Source: Obelidium mucronatum (taxonomy: Eukaryota > Chytridiomycota > Chytridiomycetes > Chytridiales > Chytriomycetaceae). Taken from it: a stretch of 64,000 nucleotides of DNA. The stretch spans positions 62,001 to 126,000 of the forward strand of contig JAIVFH010000001.1 of the NCBI GenBank assembly GCA_025765595.1, given 5' to 3'. This document shows, in pieces, positions 31,507 through 43,521 of the stretch. Both the position numbers and the translations under genes were made by a program. The notes below the pieces were generated by a model, which was not told the DNA's origin, did no database searches, and saw nothing but the letters and a program-made list of their open reading frames with translations. The stretch's first letter is position 1, and each line of letters begins with the position of its first letter.

Positions 31507-32062
31507 ATGTGGTTGGGGATGTTGAGGTATGAGGATCTGATTCAAGCACACTTTCAACCTCAACCAACTGGAAAATTTGTCAGTACATGCAAGGCTCCCA
31601 CATAAAAACTTCAGTTTCTTGGAGTGAAAGTTGCTGGTGGTTAACAACTGCTAGTGAAAGGATGATCTCACGTTTGGTTTTAGTTTTTTATCACTTTTTT
31701 TCCAACACAATGTGTTTTAGGAAAGTGACTCTGCTTCAAACTCCAAACTTCCAACTCATCAAACACAGATCTCTGTTACAATAGCTTATGCTATGTGGCT
31801 GTGATAAGTTCTTTTGTTCTTTACTCACGGGGAGGTTGGGGAGAGTTAGGGTTTCTCCAGAAATTTTTATTATATAAAGATGCTAACTGGGGGCATATAG
31901 CCCCTGGCCTGCACACCCCTTGAGTGCCTTACCAATATTCTAAACATACGATTCAAGCCACCACAACCTTTCCAGCAACAAATTCTAGTCTGCTATTTTG
32001 GTTCACATCAATTCCAGATTACAACATACCCAATAAAAACCGATTAGATAATTAACAACCAT
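31507..32062. other. Non-coding flank with a short unit Y scrap
   Basis: No gene is supported. About 31955-32015 (TTCAAGCCAC...TTTTGGTTCACATCAATTC) is a scrap of unit Y, matching the reverse complement of about 3360-3400. The Copia pol wreck starts just after it. Confidence 0.4.
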
Positions 32063-33239
32063 CTAATTTATCTTCCGATGTTTTGCCGCGGATAACCCGA
32101 AGGTATTGCATTCCGCCGTTGCGACGATGTTGTAGAAATAACACTCTAACAAGCATTCATTGCGTTTACCCGGAATATGGGAACAGCAAGAATTTTCTCC
32201 AAATAAAATTCCATAACTTTCCAATATCTGCGATTCATCCATTTCAAAGCTCCAAGTGGTATTCACAGCGGCCTTGGTATACAATGTCAACTTTCGCTTT
32301 CAAAGACGCAATAACCGAATCGATAATTGAATTGTGACAGCAAATCAATAAATCGTCGACATAGAGCCCTATCCAAATCCAGTATCTGTTAGCATATTTT
32401 TGAAACAGACCTGGATCCGCAAAACTTGCAGTATAACCAAGAGATTTCAAGATAACGCACAATTTTTGATACCGCAATAATCCTGCTTGTTTCAAACCGT
32501 AAAGACCTTTCAATAAAAAGTCAGATGACATTTTTCTTTGGATAGCACGCAGGCAACAGTAACATCAAGCACCCCATTCAAGTAAGCACCAACCGCGTCA
32601 GCAAGGAACATTCCGATTCCTAACCAAGTGCCGATTCCCAACCAAGTGCTCATTGCAATCAGAAATCTCAACGTTGTAGTCTTGATAACTGGCAAATATG
32701 TGTTGACAAATTGACTCCGTAAGTCTGATAATCGCCGCGAGCAACAATTCAAGCTTTATATTTCAATACTTTGTCCGGCGGTAGATCCTTATGGTTCTTT
32801 ACAGCATAGACTTCCATCGTTGGAATAATCTCCGCACCTTCAGGAACTTCAAACTCAGGAATCTCGCGACAAGTATTATGATTTTCGAGATTCTTCAATT
32901 CCGCTTCTTCGGCAGCTAACCATTCCTTGACATTCTGAGTTCGTCGAATATCTGCGTGACGCGTTGGAATAGTCCCGTCCCAATCCATACCAATAGAAGT
33001 TTCCTTAATAGAAACTGCTTTCATTGAATATACAAAAGTTTCCGGAACAGGAAATATAGGTGAAACACTTAGTGATGGCGTCAACATCACGCCACTACCA
33101 ACTTCATCAATAGTATCTTCAAAATCCGATGATGAATCTTCATCCTCTTCATCTGAATCCTCATTTTCAACAATTTTTGCTCTTTTGCTGCGCATAGAGC
33201 GTGTTTGACGTGTTGTTTAATTACCAGTGGTACTTTCCT

Positions 33240-33500
33240 CCCCTGAACCAAAGCGTTGGATTTTGGATAGTTTTTGGATGGTAGTTGAAATTGGTTGAAA
33301 CTGAATTCGCGTTTCAGAATGGTTCAACGCTGGAATTAAATTTTTGGGCCTGGAATTCGTATTTAAGGAGTGGTTTTCCCCTTTGTTTTTTTTCATTGAA
33401 TTCTGTGTTATTTATTTGGTTTGACACATACAAACAAATAGGTAAAATATATTGAGATTGAATTCTGTGTTATTTATTTGGTTTGACACATTCAAACAAA
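33240..33500. mobile_element. Solo-LTR-like insertion in the Copia pol
   Basis: It interrupts the Copia reading frame between integrase and RT. It resembles the insert at 35767-36012: both share a GCTGGAATT...TATTTA-GGAG-GGTTTTCCC core. Both end with an approximately 55 bp tandem duplication of ATTGAATTCTG-like, TTATTTATTTGG and CAAATAG elements. This terminal layout fits an LTR with a repeated R/U5 segment. Exact ends and target duplication could not be fixed. Confidence 0.5.
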
Positions 33501-34041
33501 TAGAATATCCACCGACACAAAGGATCTACAATACCATCCGTTTTATCAAGAGAATTGCGTTTTGTCAGAGTAATAATTTCAGAAACTGCAGTATAGAGTT
33601 CTGAATTAAAGTCCTGTTCTTCATCTGCAGACATAATTTGAGAATCCTCCGGAAAATCACGCGTTGATGATTGAGAATCAGCAGCATCTACTGAAATCAA
33701 TTGCAGAAATACCGTTTCATGAAAAGAGCAATCTTGGAATTGATGATAACTCAAAGACCCATGACTATCAATAAATTGAATAATTGAAGATGAGTGAGGT
33801 CCAACATACGTTTTAGTAGCTACATCCGAGGACAACTCTCCTTTACTGCCTTTCCTATAGATTGGCACTGAAACTTTGCATCCGACAACACGAAAGTGCT
33901 GAATCTCCGGTTTACACGAAAAATACTGCATAAAAGGTGATTCCAAATTATTATGACCATTTGGCCACGCAATAGACTTGACGTGACCAATAGTACGCTC
34001 AGCAACAGCATCCATGTGTGGATAATCCACCACCATTGAAA

Positions 34042-34447
34042 GGCACTGGTCAAGCCCGCCGACAGTCAATTGGAGTAAATTGGAAAGGTAGATTTTATTG
34101 GGACTTCAGGAAAACCAAGGTAAAGTAGGTGTGATGGCACCCCAATCCACTTTGAATAGCAAAAGTGTACCCAATGAAGAAAGAGAAGAGGCGGTGGAAG
34201 CTACGATGGTAGGCCCCCACAAATGGCTCCTATGGCTCTTGGCTCATCGGGTAGATAGCTAAGCAAAGAAAAGAAGAAGGGGTGGGAGGGAGGGATTTTC
34301 TGTTATTCGGGGTGACGTTGCGCTATGCATGGAGGTGTTGAGCAAACGCGTGACGCAAGTGTCCGAGAGCAAATAAATTTGTCGTTTACGGACAAACTTT
34401 CACTCCACCACGATGGCCTCGTAAATCATTAATGGTTGACTATAACT
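34042..34447 (-). mobile_element. Internally deleted DIRS-like derivative
   Basis: About 406 bp carrying both ends of the DIRS/Ngaro-like element and nothing coding. 34042-34240 matches the 3' end (51435-51640, GGCAC-GGTCAAGCCC). 34312-34447 matches the 5' end (56735-56868, ending TTGACTATAA). A short G-rich stretch joins them. It is inserted in the integrase region of the Copia wreck, so it is younger than that element. The size and matched ends suggest a non-autonomous form that could be mobilised in trans. Confidence 0.65.
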
Positions 34448-34824
34448 ATGGTTTCAACCGTAATACCACAAACGTTGCATTGATTTGTGAAAATTGCACT
34501 TGTTGCAATTTCACCATTATCAATGTGAATAAACCAAAGTTGACGTTGAGTGGTTACTTCAATAAGCGCCATTACTGCTAACAATTCTGCCAACGCATCA
34601 GATTTCTTGTTCAATAATTGAAGGAATGAATAGCGGGAAAAATCATCCACAACAAGCAAGAAATAATAATACATGTGTGAATTATAATAAAATCCAGTGT
34701 TGAATTTTCCGGTAATATCCACATGAATCATTTCACCCGGACCATCGAGATTCGGATCCGACTTTAGTGCGTTTAAATTTTCCCGCCTCACAAGATTCAC
34801 ATTGATAAATATCCGGAATTGCAA

Positions 34825-35159
34825 TAGATTTAAATTGATTTGAATTTATTGAATCAGAGTGAATCAACTTGCAACCGAACATAGCAATCAATTATTAAAT
34901 AAAATAATAGCAAAATAGAATCAAGAAAATAGCAGCAAATTTTTAGATTCAACCGTTCAATAAACCCAAAGATGGAGCCCATCCAACGTGTTTTAAACCA
35001 CCGCTTGCGATACCAGCGTTACTGATGACCGGAGCGTTCGAAGAATCAATTTAATTCACAGAACCTGTTTTCCTTTACAATCACCAAAGACAATGCCTTT
35101 GGGCTCATAAATTGTTATCTTCTTTTATGCGTGATTAAATAACCAGACTTAGATTGGCC
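34825..35159. other. AT-rich, nothing recognised
   Basis: AT-rich sequence after the Copia integrase fragment. A gag or protease remnant would be expected here on minus, but none can be read. Confidence 0.35.
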
Positions 35160-36200
35160 ATCCTCCTTGATCAGGATTGGACAAAATTCTGATGAAAGTT
35201 ATTCTACATGTCATCAAGTGAGCCCTACTATTTTCAGAGTCCAAAAAACCCCCAAAAAAAACGAAGAAATTTTTCATTGACCTCAAAATCTCGATTTCAT
35301 TCTAAAAATATTCTGATGACAGTTATTCCACAAGTCATTGTATGAGCATGGCAGCCTTTGCGTTATTACTCATTCCCAACGTCTTAATTCCTTGGAATAT
35401 CTTGATGGCAATTCTTGGTCATTTTCCATCTGGTTTATCACTCTATTCCTGTCAACTTTTCATGTTTCCTGCTAACAAGGCAATATCCAAATTTTTTTAT
35501 TTGATTGTAAAGAGTTTTTGGGGTTCTTGGACAACTTTTTATGAGTTTTGAATCTTGCTAAATCTCAGTGGGATTTCATTCATGGGACGCATGTGGGACC
35601 AACAGCTGTATTGTTGACAGGGGAAACTAAAGAACAAATCGGAAATTAAACGCCCCAAAAATTCTGCCAATACTTTAGCTTTGGTTAGCAGCGCCTTTTT
35701 CTATACAAAGAACTAAAATTAAATCAATTTTAAATAAACGAGAGTGTCTCTTGTCATCAAACATACTGTGAGAATCAGGGAAATTTAATCTGGTGGAGTT
35801 TGGAAATAGTTTGGGTGGCAGTTTGGACTTACCAAGATGAATTATTTTGATGCTGGAATTCATATTTATGGAGGCGGTTTTCCCTTTAGTTTTTAACCAT
35901 TGAATCTTTTATTGCTTATTTGGATGGTGATATTAAACAATCCAAATAGTTGAATACATTTGATTGAATCGTTTATTGTTTATTTGTTTTGTGATCTTAT
36001 ATAATCCAAATAGAAAAGTGTTGATCTTCTCCGAGACGGCATAAACTCCAAAATACTGTTATCTGTGTATGTGTCGAAATTGAATCTGGATGACGGGGTG
36101 GGTTTTTGATATTCCACTGGATTTTGATCAGAGAGGAGAGTTGGCTAAGATGTATGGATTGCAATTGCCTCCTCAGAAACTGATTCTCTCTTGAAAGGAA
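35160..36200. repeat. Unit Y fragment fused to a second family W copy
   Basis: 35160-35720 follows 10840-11420 of copy B (CGAAGAAATTTTTCATTGACCTCA part, then GCCAATACTTTAGC). After a jump, 35740-36190 follows 13945-14190, the family W region. It is a deletion derivative of a B-like arrangement. On minus the W peptide is partly readable (NPVEYQKPT, SRFNFDT, PSRRRS, MFDDKRH) but is split by the insert at 35767-36012. Confidence 0.6.
35767..36012. mobile_element. Solo-LTR-like insertion in the second W copy
   Basis: About 246 bp absent from the equivalent site in the first W copy (between CATCAAACATAC and GTGCTGATCTTC near 13958-13975). It shares its core and its duplicated end (two runs of TTGAATC-TTTATTG-TTATTTG to CCAAATAG) with 33240-33500. 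Confidence 0.5.
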
Positions 36201-37227
36201 ATCAAATCAATGATCTGAGAGAATAGTGGGATGGATGGATTGGATCTTCCTTTGTAGAAACTGATTCTCTTGTGACACCGGCTCTGTGGAGATAAAATCA
36301 GTTGGCTGCAATATACCCATGCCCCAGCCAATTTGAGAATCTGCCACTTGTTGCACGGATGAGGGATATATTTATTATTCCAGCAACTCATTGTTCTTCA
36401 CCACATCACCCTTTGAACATGTTGCATCTTCAGTTCTTTGGCTCCTCTTTGTCTTCACTGCCCCCGTTGCTCCCGCTCTTTTGTTTCTTTGGTTGTAAGC
36501 CCCCAACTTCAACCAATTGGCGTGAGTTGGTTTCCGTCACCTTTCTGGCTTGGGTCAGCTCCCCGCAACAAGCCATAACAACCATCTGTGTGGCTAAGTT
36601 TTCAGCCCAGCCAGGAGATGCTGGTAAGTATTTTCTGCTTTTTTGACGAGGAATTCCTGAGCTGTCAACTTTTAATATGGCATTCAATGAACTGCAGCCG
36701 CATCCATTCCACTTGTGCAACCAACTCCAACATATGAGCTATGAATACAAGTACGTTGCACTCTGTCACAACCGACAACAATCTGAAAAAACCTACAACA
36801 TCAAAACTTCAATAAGATCTTCACAATTCAACATGCAGCATCAACTTCATTTAGATTCAGAAAATATTGGCAATCAGAGTCTCTCCAAACCAAAGTAACA
36901 ATTGCGAGTTGGATATATTTTGAGTATACTGCTCTGAAGTCTTTTTCTTTTATCAGGGGTGTCCACCATGTGGTTATTGATTACAAAACAAGGATAAACT
37001 ACCCCAGCAAATCACCCACTCCAATCGCATGCTCTCTTTATTCGTCATTGGCATCAAAAATCTAATTTTTTTTGGTTCTTCCCTTTCGTTCAATAAAGTA
37101 ACCTCAGATCGCTTTTGCTACTCTCCCATCACAGTCTTCTGCAACTTGTTAATCTATACATTGCTACACATCATATTAGGGGTTTCGTTGTATCGAACAT
37201 ATTCTTTTTTTTATTATCCCATTTGCG
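36201..37227. other. Unassigned region downstream of the MFS array
   Basis: Short open frames exist on both strands (for example 36302-36646 plus and 36720-36430 minus), but none shows a motif, an intron pattern or a second copy. The part near 37228 would hold the 3' UTR of the first MFS gene. Confidence 0.35.
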
Positions 37228-39139
37228 TTAATGACCCATGCCAATATCTGTTCCTTGCGGAATCCTCTCCCTTTTGACAAACAAACATGAAACAAACCAA
37301 CACAATGCAAAAGCGGTTGGTAGATAAAATAAAACAGAAAGTGTATCCAAGTACCCATGAATCAAAGCCTTTTGTAATCCGCTACCACTTGCAATAAATG
37401 CGGTATCATGGATGATAGAAGGATCCTGAAAGATAATGGCATCAGAGACGCCGTCAGGAAGCACCAGTGTTGCGTTGAACGACACCAAACTGTTTTCAAT
37501 ATTCTTTGGAAGGTTGGTATTGAAGATGGATGCGCAAACTGCAATGCCAATCGCAAGACCGATGGTTTGAATAAAGTTGTTGGTGGAAGTAACTGCGGCA
37601 AGCAAATCTGGAGTGACAGAGACCTGAGCAGCAACTACACACATTTGAAAAGCCATTCCGACTCCAAGACCACATATGAGAAGGTACACAATTTGCTTCC
37701 ACAGTTCGGCATTTTCCTCCATTGTTGAAATCAACCCGGCACCAATTGCTGTCAGAATGGCACTGAGCGGAAGGAACGGAAAAAAGTGGCCAGTACTTGA
37801 TGCAATAGCACCAGAACCCACGGAAGAAACTACCATTCCCATCATCAATGGTAGCGTGTGGATACCAGCATCTGTTGCGGAGGCTGTAAACTAGTTTTAA
37901 TATTACCATCATCACAACAATAAGAAGCGCAAATCCGTACCTCCCAGGACAATTTGAAACCATAACGGAACGTAAAATACCAGAATGAAGAAGGCTCCAC
38001 CCACAAAGAAGCTTGTGATGAATGTCGCTAATGCATGTCTATTCTTGAACAAGACGAAAGGTAATACGGGATTCTTGGCTACCCATCCTTCAACGTATAT
38101 AAATGCCGCAAGTAGTAAGAAGCCAACAATGAACAAGGAAATGACGGTGGGTGAGTTCCATGCGTACAAGGATCCTCCGTTTTGGATGGGAATCAGTAGA
38201 CACACAACACATGAGATGAGCAGAACCGTTCCAAGCCAATCGATTTTCTTGAGAGACCCCCAAATAGATTCGTGCTTTGTAACTGGGAATCGGAGAAAGG
38301 CGACAATAGCGCCAACAGTAATAGCACCAATCGGCAAGTTGATGTAGAATACCCAACGCCAACCAATATGATCCACGAATGCACCTCCTACAAGTGGTCC
38401 TGCAATCGATGCTAATCCGTACATGGAACCAATTAGGCCGAGGTACTTGCCCCGTTCACGCGTCGTTGTCAAGTCACCAATAATGATAAGGGCAAGTGAA
38501 AATATACCAGAGCCACCCTATTCAATGTTTTGCTCAGCATAAAGCTTCTTTGAAAGTTTAATAGTACCATTCCGGCAATAGCACGTGATACAATCAGCAT
38601 TGTCATGGTTGTTGCCGCTCCACACAGCAGCGAGCCAAGCTCAAATATTGCAATAGCAACAAGGAAAGTAAATTTCCGTCCAAATACGTCGGCAAGTTGG
38701 CCTAAATTTAACAGTCTTGCTGAGTAACCAGCCACAATGTGGCAAAATCTCTCACCATAAACAGGTATGAATGCGGTTTCCATAAGAAAGAAAGCAGTTC
38801 CGATCCAGCTGATTTGATCCAACGCATTATATTCACTAGCGATGGATTGCAGCGCAACAGCGATGATTGTCTTCAACAAATCAAATTCTTGTCAGCTGCA
38901 AAATTTTGAAAAAAAAAAAGAATGCAAAATCAGACCTGGTCCAAAGCAAAGATGAAGACTCCAAGCGCTAATCCGAAAAAGACTAGAATAAACTCAAGCT
39001 TTTTCAGGACAACGGCAGGCTTGTCGTCTGCAATCGCCAATCCAGCCTCATGATCTTTCGTTGCTTCTGTGTGGGTTCCATCAGCAACGATGAAACCAGT
39101 TCCCTGATGATCAATTTCTGTATTATACAAGTTCGTCAT
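37228..39139 (-). CDS. MFS transporter, DHA2 type (gene 1 of tandem array)
   Basis: Intact. Exons 39139-38936, 38870-38756, 38701-38568, 38517-37941 and 37883-37228 join exactly to 561 residues. About 14 transmembrane helices are expected, as in the drug:H+ antiporter-2 family of the plasma or vacuolar membrane. Signatures: [13 protein letters not shown] at the first helix (motif D), LADVFGRKF (motif A), [14 protein letters not shown] (antiporter motif C) and [13 protein letters not shown]. The N-terminal tail is hydrophilic; the end is short after the last helix. The substrate cannot be read from sequence; toxin or drug export is the family norm. The start follows a TATA box by 42 nt. It is closest to the next gene. 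Confidence 0.9.
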
Positions 39140-39180
39140 GGTAAATTTGAGATTTTGTTATCGTGTTTTTGGTGATGGTC

Positions 39181-39190
39181 GCTTTTTATA
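39181..39190 (-). promoter_or_regulatory. TATA box of MFS gene 1
   Basis: TATAAAAAGC on minus, 42 nt before the ATG at 39139. MFS gene 2 ends at 39324, so the whole intergenic space is under 190 bp. Confidence 0.55.
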
Positions 39191-39323
39191 CGTTTTCGTC
39201 ATGTGGCGGTGCGGAATTTTGAGAATTTGTCATGCATCACAAAAGCGCGAAACTTTGATAACGATTTCATTAAATTAAACAGTTTTTTTTATTGCAATTT
39301 CGAAAGAAGAAAAAAAAACATAA

Positions 39324-41243
39324 TCAACCGCTCATTGCAATCTCAGTTCCTTGGGGGATCCTCTCCCTTTTAACAAAGAAACAAGATACAAACCAGCAGA
39401 GTGCAAAAGCAGTTGGCAAATAGAACAATTTAGAAAGAGTTTCCAAGTATCCATGTACCAACGCTTTCTGCAAGTCGCTTCCATCAGCAAAAAATAATGG
39501 ATTATGCAATACAGACGGGTCTTGGAAGATAATCGCCGGTGGAACACCATCTGGAAGCGTCAGAGTCGTGTTATACGACACCAAACTGCTTGCAATGTTG
39601 ACGGGCAAGTTTGAATTGAAGATGGACGAACAAACTGCGATTCCAATGGCAAGACCGATGGTTTGAATAAAGTTGTTGGTGGAAGTAACCGCGGCAAGCA
39701 AATCTGGAGTCACAGAGACCTGAGCAGACACGACACACATTTGAAAGGCCATTCCGACACCGAGACCGCAAATTAAGAGGTATATAACTTGTTTCCACAA
39801 GGCGGCATTTTCATCCATCGTTGAAATTAGGCCAGCACCAATAGCTGTCAAGACTGAGCCGATTGGAAGGTAATGGAAAAAGTGACCAGTTGTAGATGCA
39901 GCTGCCCCGGAGCCAACTGAGGAAACAACCATTCCCATCATCAAAGGAAGTGTATGGATTCCAGCATTTGTGGCTGACGCTATAAATGGGGGGAAAGATG
40001 AGACCGAATCTTCACTACAAAAGACTACTACACTTACATCCGAGAACAATCTGAAACCACAAGGGAACGTAAAACACCAAAATAAAGAAGGCTGCCCCAA
40101 CAAAGAAACTTGTGATGAACGTGGCCAAAGCATAACGGTTCTTGAACAATGCAAATGGTACAACTGGGTTCTTGGCAACCCATCCTTCAACGTAAATGAA
40201 TACCGCGAGGAGCAAGGAGCCAACGATGAACAAGGAAATGACGATGGGTGAGTTCCACGCGTACAAGGATCCTCCGTTTTGGACGGGAATGAGCAGACAC
40301 ACAACACATGAGATGAGCAGAAACGTCCCAAGCCAATCAATCTTTTTGAACGATCCCCAAATAGACTCGTGTTTTGTGACTGGGAAACGTAGGAATGCAA
40401 CGATAGCTCCAACAGTCACAGCACCAACGGGCAAGTTGATGTAGAAAACCCATCGCCATCCAATATGATCTACGAAAGCTCCACCAATAAGAGGTCCCGC
40501 AATGGATGCCAGTCCATAGGTGGATCCTATGAGTCCAAGGTACTTTCCACGATCACGAGCCGTTGTTAAGTCGCCAATGATGATCATTGCAAGTGAGAAA
40601 ATACCGGAGCCCCCCTGGAATTAAAACTTAAGAAAGATTCATGATGGACTCAAAAGGCAGACGACTTACCATTCCAGCAATGGCTCTTGCTGCAATCAGC
40701 ATGTTCATACTTGTCGCAGCCCCGCACAAAAGAGATCCAATTTCAAATATCGTAATTCCAACGAGGAAAGTCAGTTTTCTTCCAAAAACGTCAGCAAGTT
40801 GACCTGGTTTTCTAAAATGAGAAATAATTTTCCTCTGTTTGTGTGTAATGAAAACAAACCGTAGACAGGGATGAATGCAGTCGCTGTAAGAAAGTAAGCT
40901 GTTCCAATCCAGTTGATTTGATCGAGTGCATTGTATTCACTGGCAATAGATTGAAGGGCGACGGCAATGATGGTCTATTTTGTATTTGTCAGCAACACAA
41001 GACAAGCGTTCAACACAAGACATGCGTTCAGGATGATGGTACCTGATCCAATGAAAAGATGAAGACAGCGAAAGCCAATCCAACAAATACAAGGGTGAAC
41101 TCCAAACTGGTCAGGATAACCGCAGGCTTATCTTCTAGAATCTCCATTGCAGATTCATTGTCTTTGATTGCAGGGCTGGATGTGTTTCCATCGGATATAA
41201 TGAATCCTGAACCTTGTGATGCTTGTTCTTTTGCTTGTGGCAT
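39324..41243 (-). CDS. MFS transporter, DHA2 type (gene 2 of tandem array)
   Basis: Intact. Exons 41243-41043, 40974-40860, 40803-40670, 40614-40038 and 39979-39324 join to 560 residues. Exons 2-5 have exactly the lengths of gene 1 (115, 134, 577 and 656 nt), with all introns at the same codons and phases, so the two are a recent tandem duplicate. It keeps the DHA2 motifs, including [14 protein letters not shown] and [13 protein letters not shown]. The first exon differs in the hydrophilic N-terminal tail (MPQAKEQ). Introns are 52-69 nt. A proton-coupled efflux role is inferred from family. Confidence 0.9.
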
Positions 41244-41290
41244 AGTTTTTTTTTTCTTTGTTAAATTTGAGAGCTCTGAGGCTGAGCTCT

Positions 41291-41297
41291 CTTTATA
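41291..41297 (-). promoter_or_regulatory. TATA box of MFS gene 2
   Basis: TATAAAG on minus, 48 nt before the ATG at 41243, in the short spacer after MFS gene 3 (which ends at 41476). Confidence 0.5.
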
Positions 41298-41475
41298 GTC
41301 TGAACATCATTTGAAATGGATTGAAACAAAAAAAATTCTGAATTTGATTTGTATTTGATATCATTACGAAACACGTCAGCCACAGAATCAATTGTCTTTT
41401 CGCATTTAATGCAAAGCAAAAATCAAAGGTCACTAAACACCATTTTACTCAGTAATATAGAACATATTCGTCCTT

Positions 41476-43521
41476 TTAAGCGGCACCCACAGCCAATTCA
41501 GTACCCTGCTCGATTCTCTCTTTCTTTACAAAGAAGGAACTAATCAGCCACGCCCCAGCGAAACCAACAGGTAACCAAAACAATCCAGACAATGTGACCA
41601 AATACCCATGCACTAACGCCTTTTGCAAGTCCCCACCATCGGCAATAAACTCGGGATTGTGTAACACAGAGGGGTCCTGGAAAATAGCGCCAGATGGAAT
41701 TCCATTGAGGAGTTTTTCGGGAAGGGTAAGGCTGGCCGCATTGAGCGCATCTTGAATGTTGATTGGCAAATTGTGGTTGAAGATGGCGCTGCAGATGGCG
41801 ACTCCGATTGCCAAACCCATAGTTTGGATAAAGTTATTCCTAGAAAGACCATGCTTTTTTAACACTTCACCCTTAAAAAATTCTATATTTTGTGGGTACT
41901 CACGTTGCAACTGAAACAGCCAACAATTCCGCCCCAACAGAAACTTGGGAAGAAACCATACACATTTGAAAAGACATACCGACACCAAGACCACAAATCA
42001 GGAGGTAAAGAACTTGCTTCCAGAGCGCTGCATTTTCGTCCAAGGAGACAATCAAACCAGAACCAACGGCCGTGAGAACAGCACCAATAGGAAGGAATGG
42101 GTAAAAGTATCCAGTGATGGAAGCAGCGGCACCAGACCCGATGGATGAAACAACCATACCCATCATCAGTGGAAGGGTGTGGACACCAGCGTTAGTGGCG
42201 GTCGCTGTTCAGTATTGGAGGGCTTGTTACAGACAGGCCAAACTCACAATAAAAACTTACATCCAAGGACAATTTGGAACCACAATGGAACATAAAACAC
42301 AAGAATAAAGAATGCAGCACCAACGAAAGCGGATGTGATGAATGTCGCAACGGCGTAACGGTTCTTCAACAAAGCAAACGGCAACAGTGGATTCGTTGCC
42401 ACCCAACCTTCGACGTAAATGAAACCAACAAGAAGTAGGAAGCCCACAATAAACAAGACAATCACTGTGGCAGAGTCCCAGGCATATTGCGATCCACCGC
42501 CTTGAATTGGAATCAGAATGCAAATAACAAAAGATACCAAGAGAACACATCCAGTCCAGTCAATTTTCTTCAAGTTTTCTATCAGGGTTCCTTGAGAGGC
42601 GTGGTGAAGCTTCAAAAAAATGATGACAGCCGCGATAGTCACAGCACCAATGGGCAAGTTGATGTAAAACACCCAACGCCATCCAATGTGGTCGACAAAA
42701 GCACCACCCATCAATGGACCAGCAATTGAAGCCAAGCCGTAGGTACTTCCGATGAGACCAAGATACTTTCCACGGTCACGCGCAGTGGTCAAATCTCCAA
42801 TGATAATCATGGTTAACGAAAAGATACCAGAACCACCCTGGAAGACAAGTATAAGAATCGAGCAGAAGTATAAATGAATCTAAATCTATACCAAACCAGC
42901 GATCGCCCTGGAAGCAATCAGCATATTCATACTTCCAGCTGCTCCACACATGAATGATCCGATTTCAAAAATGGTAATGGCCAAAAGGAAGATAGACTTG
43001 CGACCAAATACATCACACAATTGACCTGTGCGAAAGCATTTTTCAATGGCAAACACAATCCTTATCTATGTCACAGAACTTACCAAAGACTGGAATGAAA
43101 GCCGTTGAAGTCAAAAAGTAAGCAGTTCCCACCCAATTAATTTGATCAAGCGCACTAAACTCTGACGAAATAACTTGCAAAGCGACAGAGATAATAGTCT
43201 AAAACGGCGAATGCAATGAAATTTCAATCTTTGGCTGAATGAGTCGATGACAAATTGCCAACGTACCATGTCCAGTGATACAATGAACACCGCCAGTGCA
43301 AGACCGACAAAAACGAGGAAGAACTCAAAAGACGACAGGATTACTGCTGGCTTGTCTTCTTGGCCGTCGTCGGCGATTGAAAACGGTTCCTTGGCATCCT
43401 TGGCGGGCAGAGTGGCTGCTGAGTCTCTCGCGGTCAGAAAAGCCTCAAGCTCAACGTTGTCCGGTGTGTTGCCGCCCGCTGCTGGCAATGCAGCGGCTGC
43501 TTCGTTGGTTGCTGCAGCCAT
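41476..43521 (-). CDS. MFS transporter, DHA2 type (gene 3, extra intron)
   Basis: Intact. Exons 43521-43267, 43198-43084, 43025-42892, 42837-42261, 42204-41904 and 41839-41476 join to 581 residues. The start at 43521 (MAAATNEA) is preferred over an in-frame ATG at 43572, because the former begins an N-terminal tail like those of genes 1 and 2. Exons 2-4 have the same lengths as in the other two genes. The last exon is split by a 64 nt phase-2 intron (GTGAGT to TTCTAG) inside the Thr codon before NNFIQTMG, absent from genes 1 and 2. It is more diverged, with an Ala-rich N-terminus. It keeps [14 protein letters not shown] and [13 protein letters not shown]. Confidence 0.9.

Larger units (their letters stand above)
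32063..34824 (-). mobile_element. Ty1/Copia-type pol wreck with nested insertions
   Basis: Read on minus. The integrase core starts at about 34824 (MIHVDITGKF, then YFLLVVDDFSRYSF, then IHIDNGE). It is interrupted by a 0.4 kb insert (34447-34042) and resumes with DAVAERTIGHV and the C-terminal integrase part to about 33500. A second insert (about 33500-33240) follows. The RT then runs EAELKNLENHNTC, LPPDKVLKYKA, YLPVIKTTTLR, LADAVGAYLNGVLD, KGLYGLKQAG and the catalytic YVDDLLI (about 32350), and fades near 32063. Integrase before RT is the Copia order. No gag, protease or RNase H was found, and several shifts and stops are present. A local duplication gives WLGIGTWLGIG. Confidence 0.75.

Noticed and set aside
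36302..36720. Overlapping open frames of about 100 codons on both strands
   Set aside because: No motif, splice pattern or second copy; the lengths are expected by chance in this composition.
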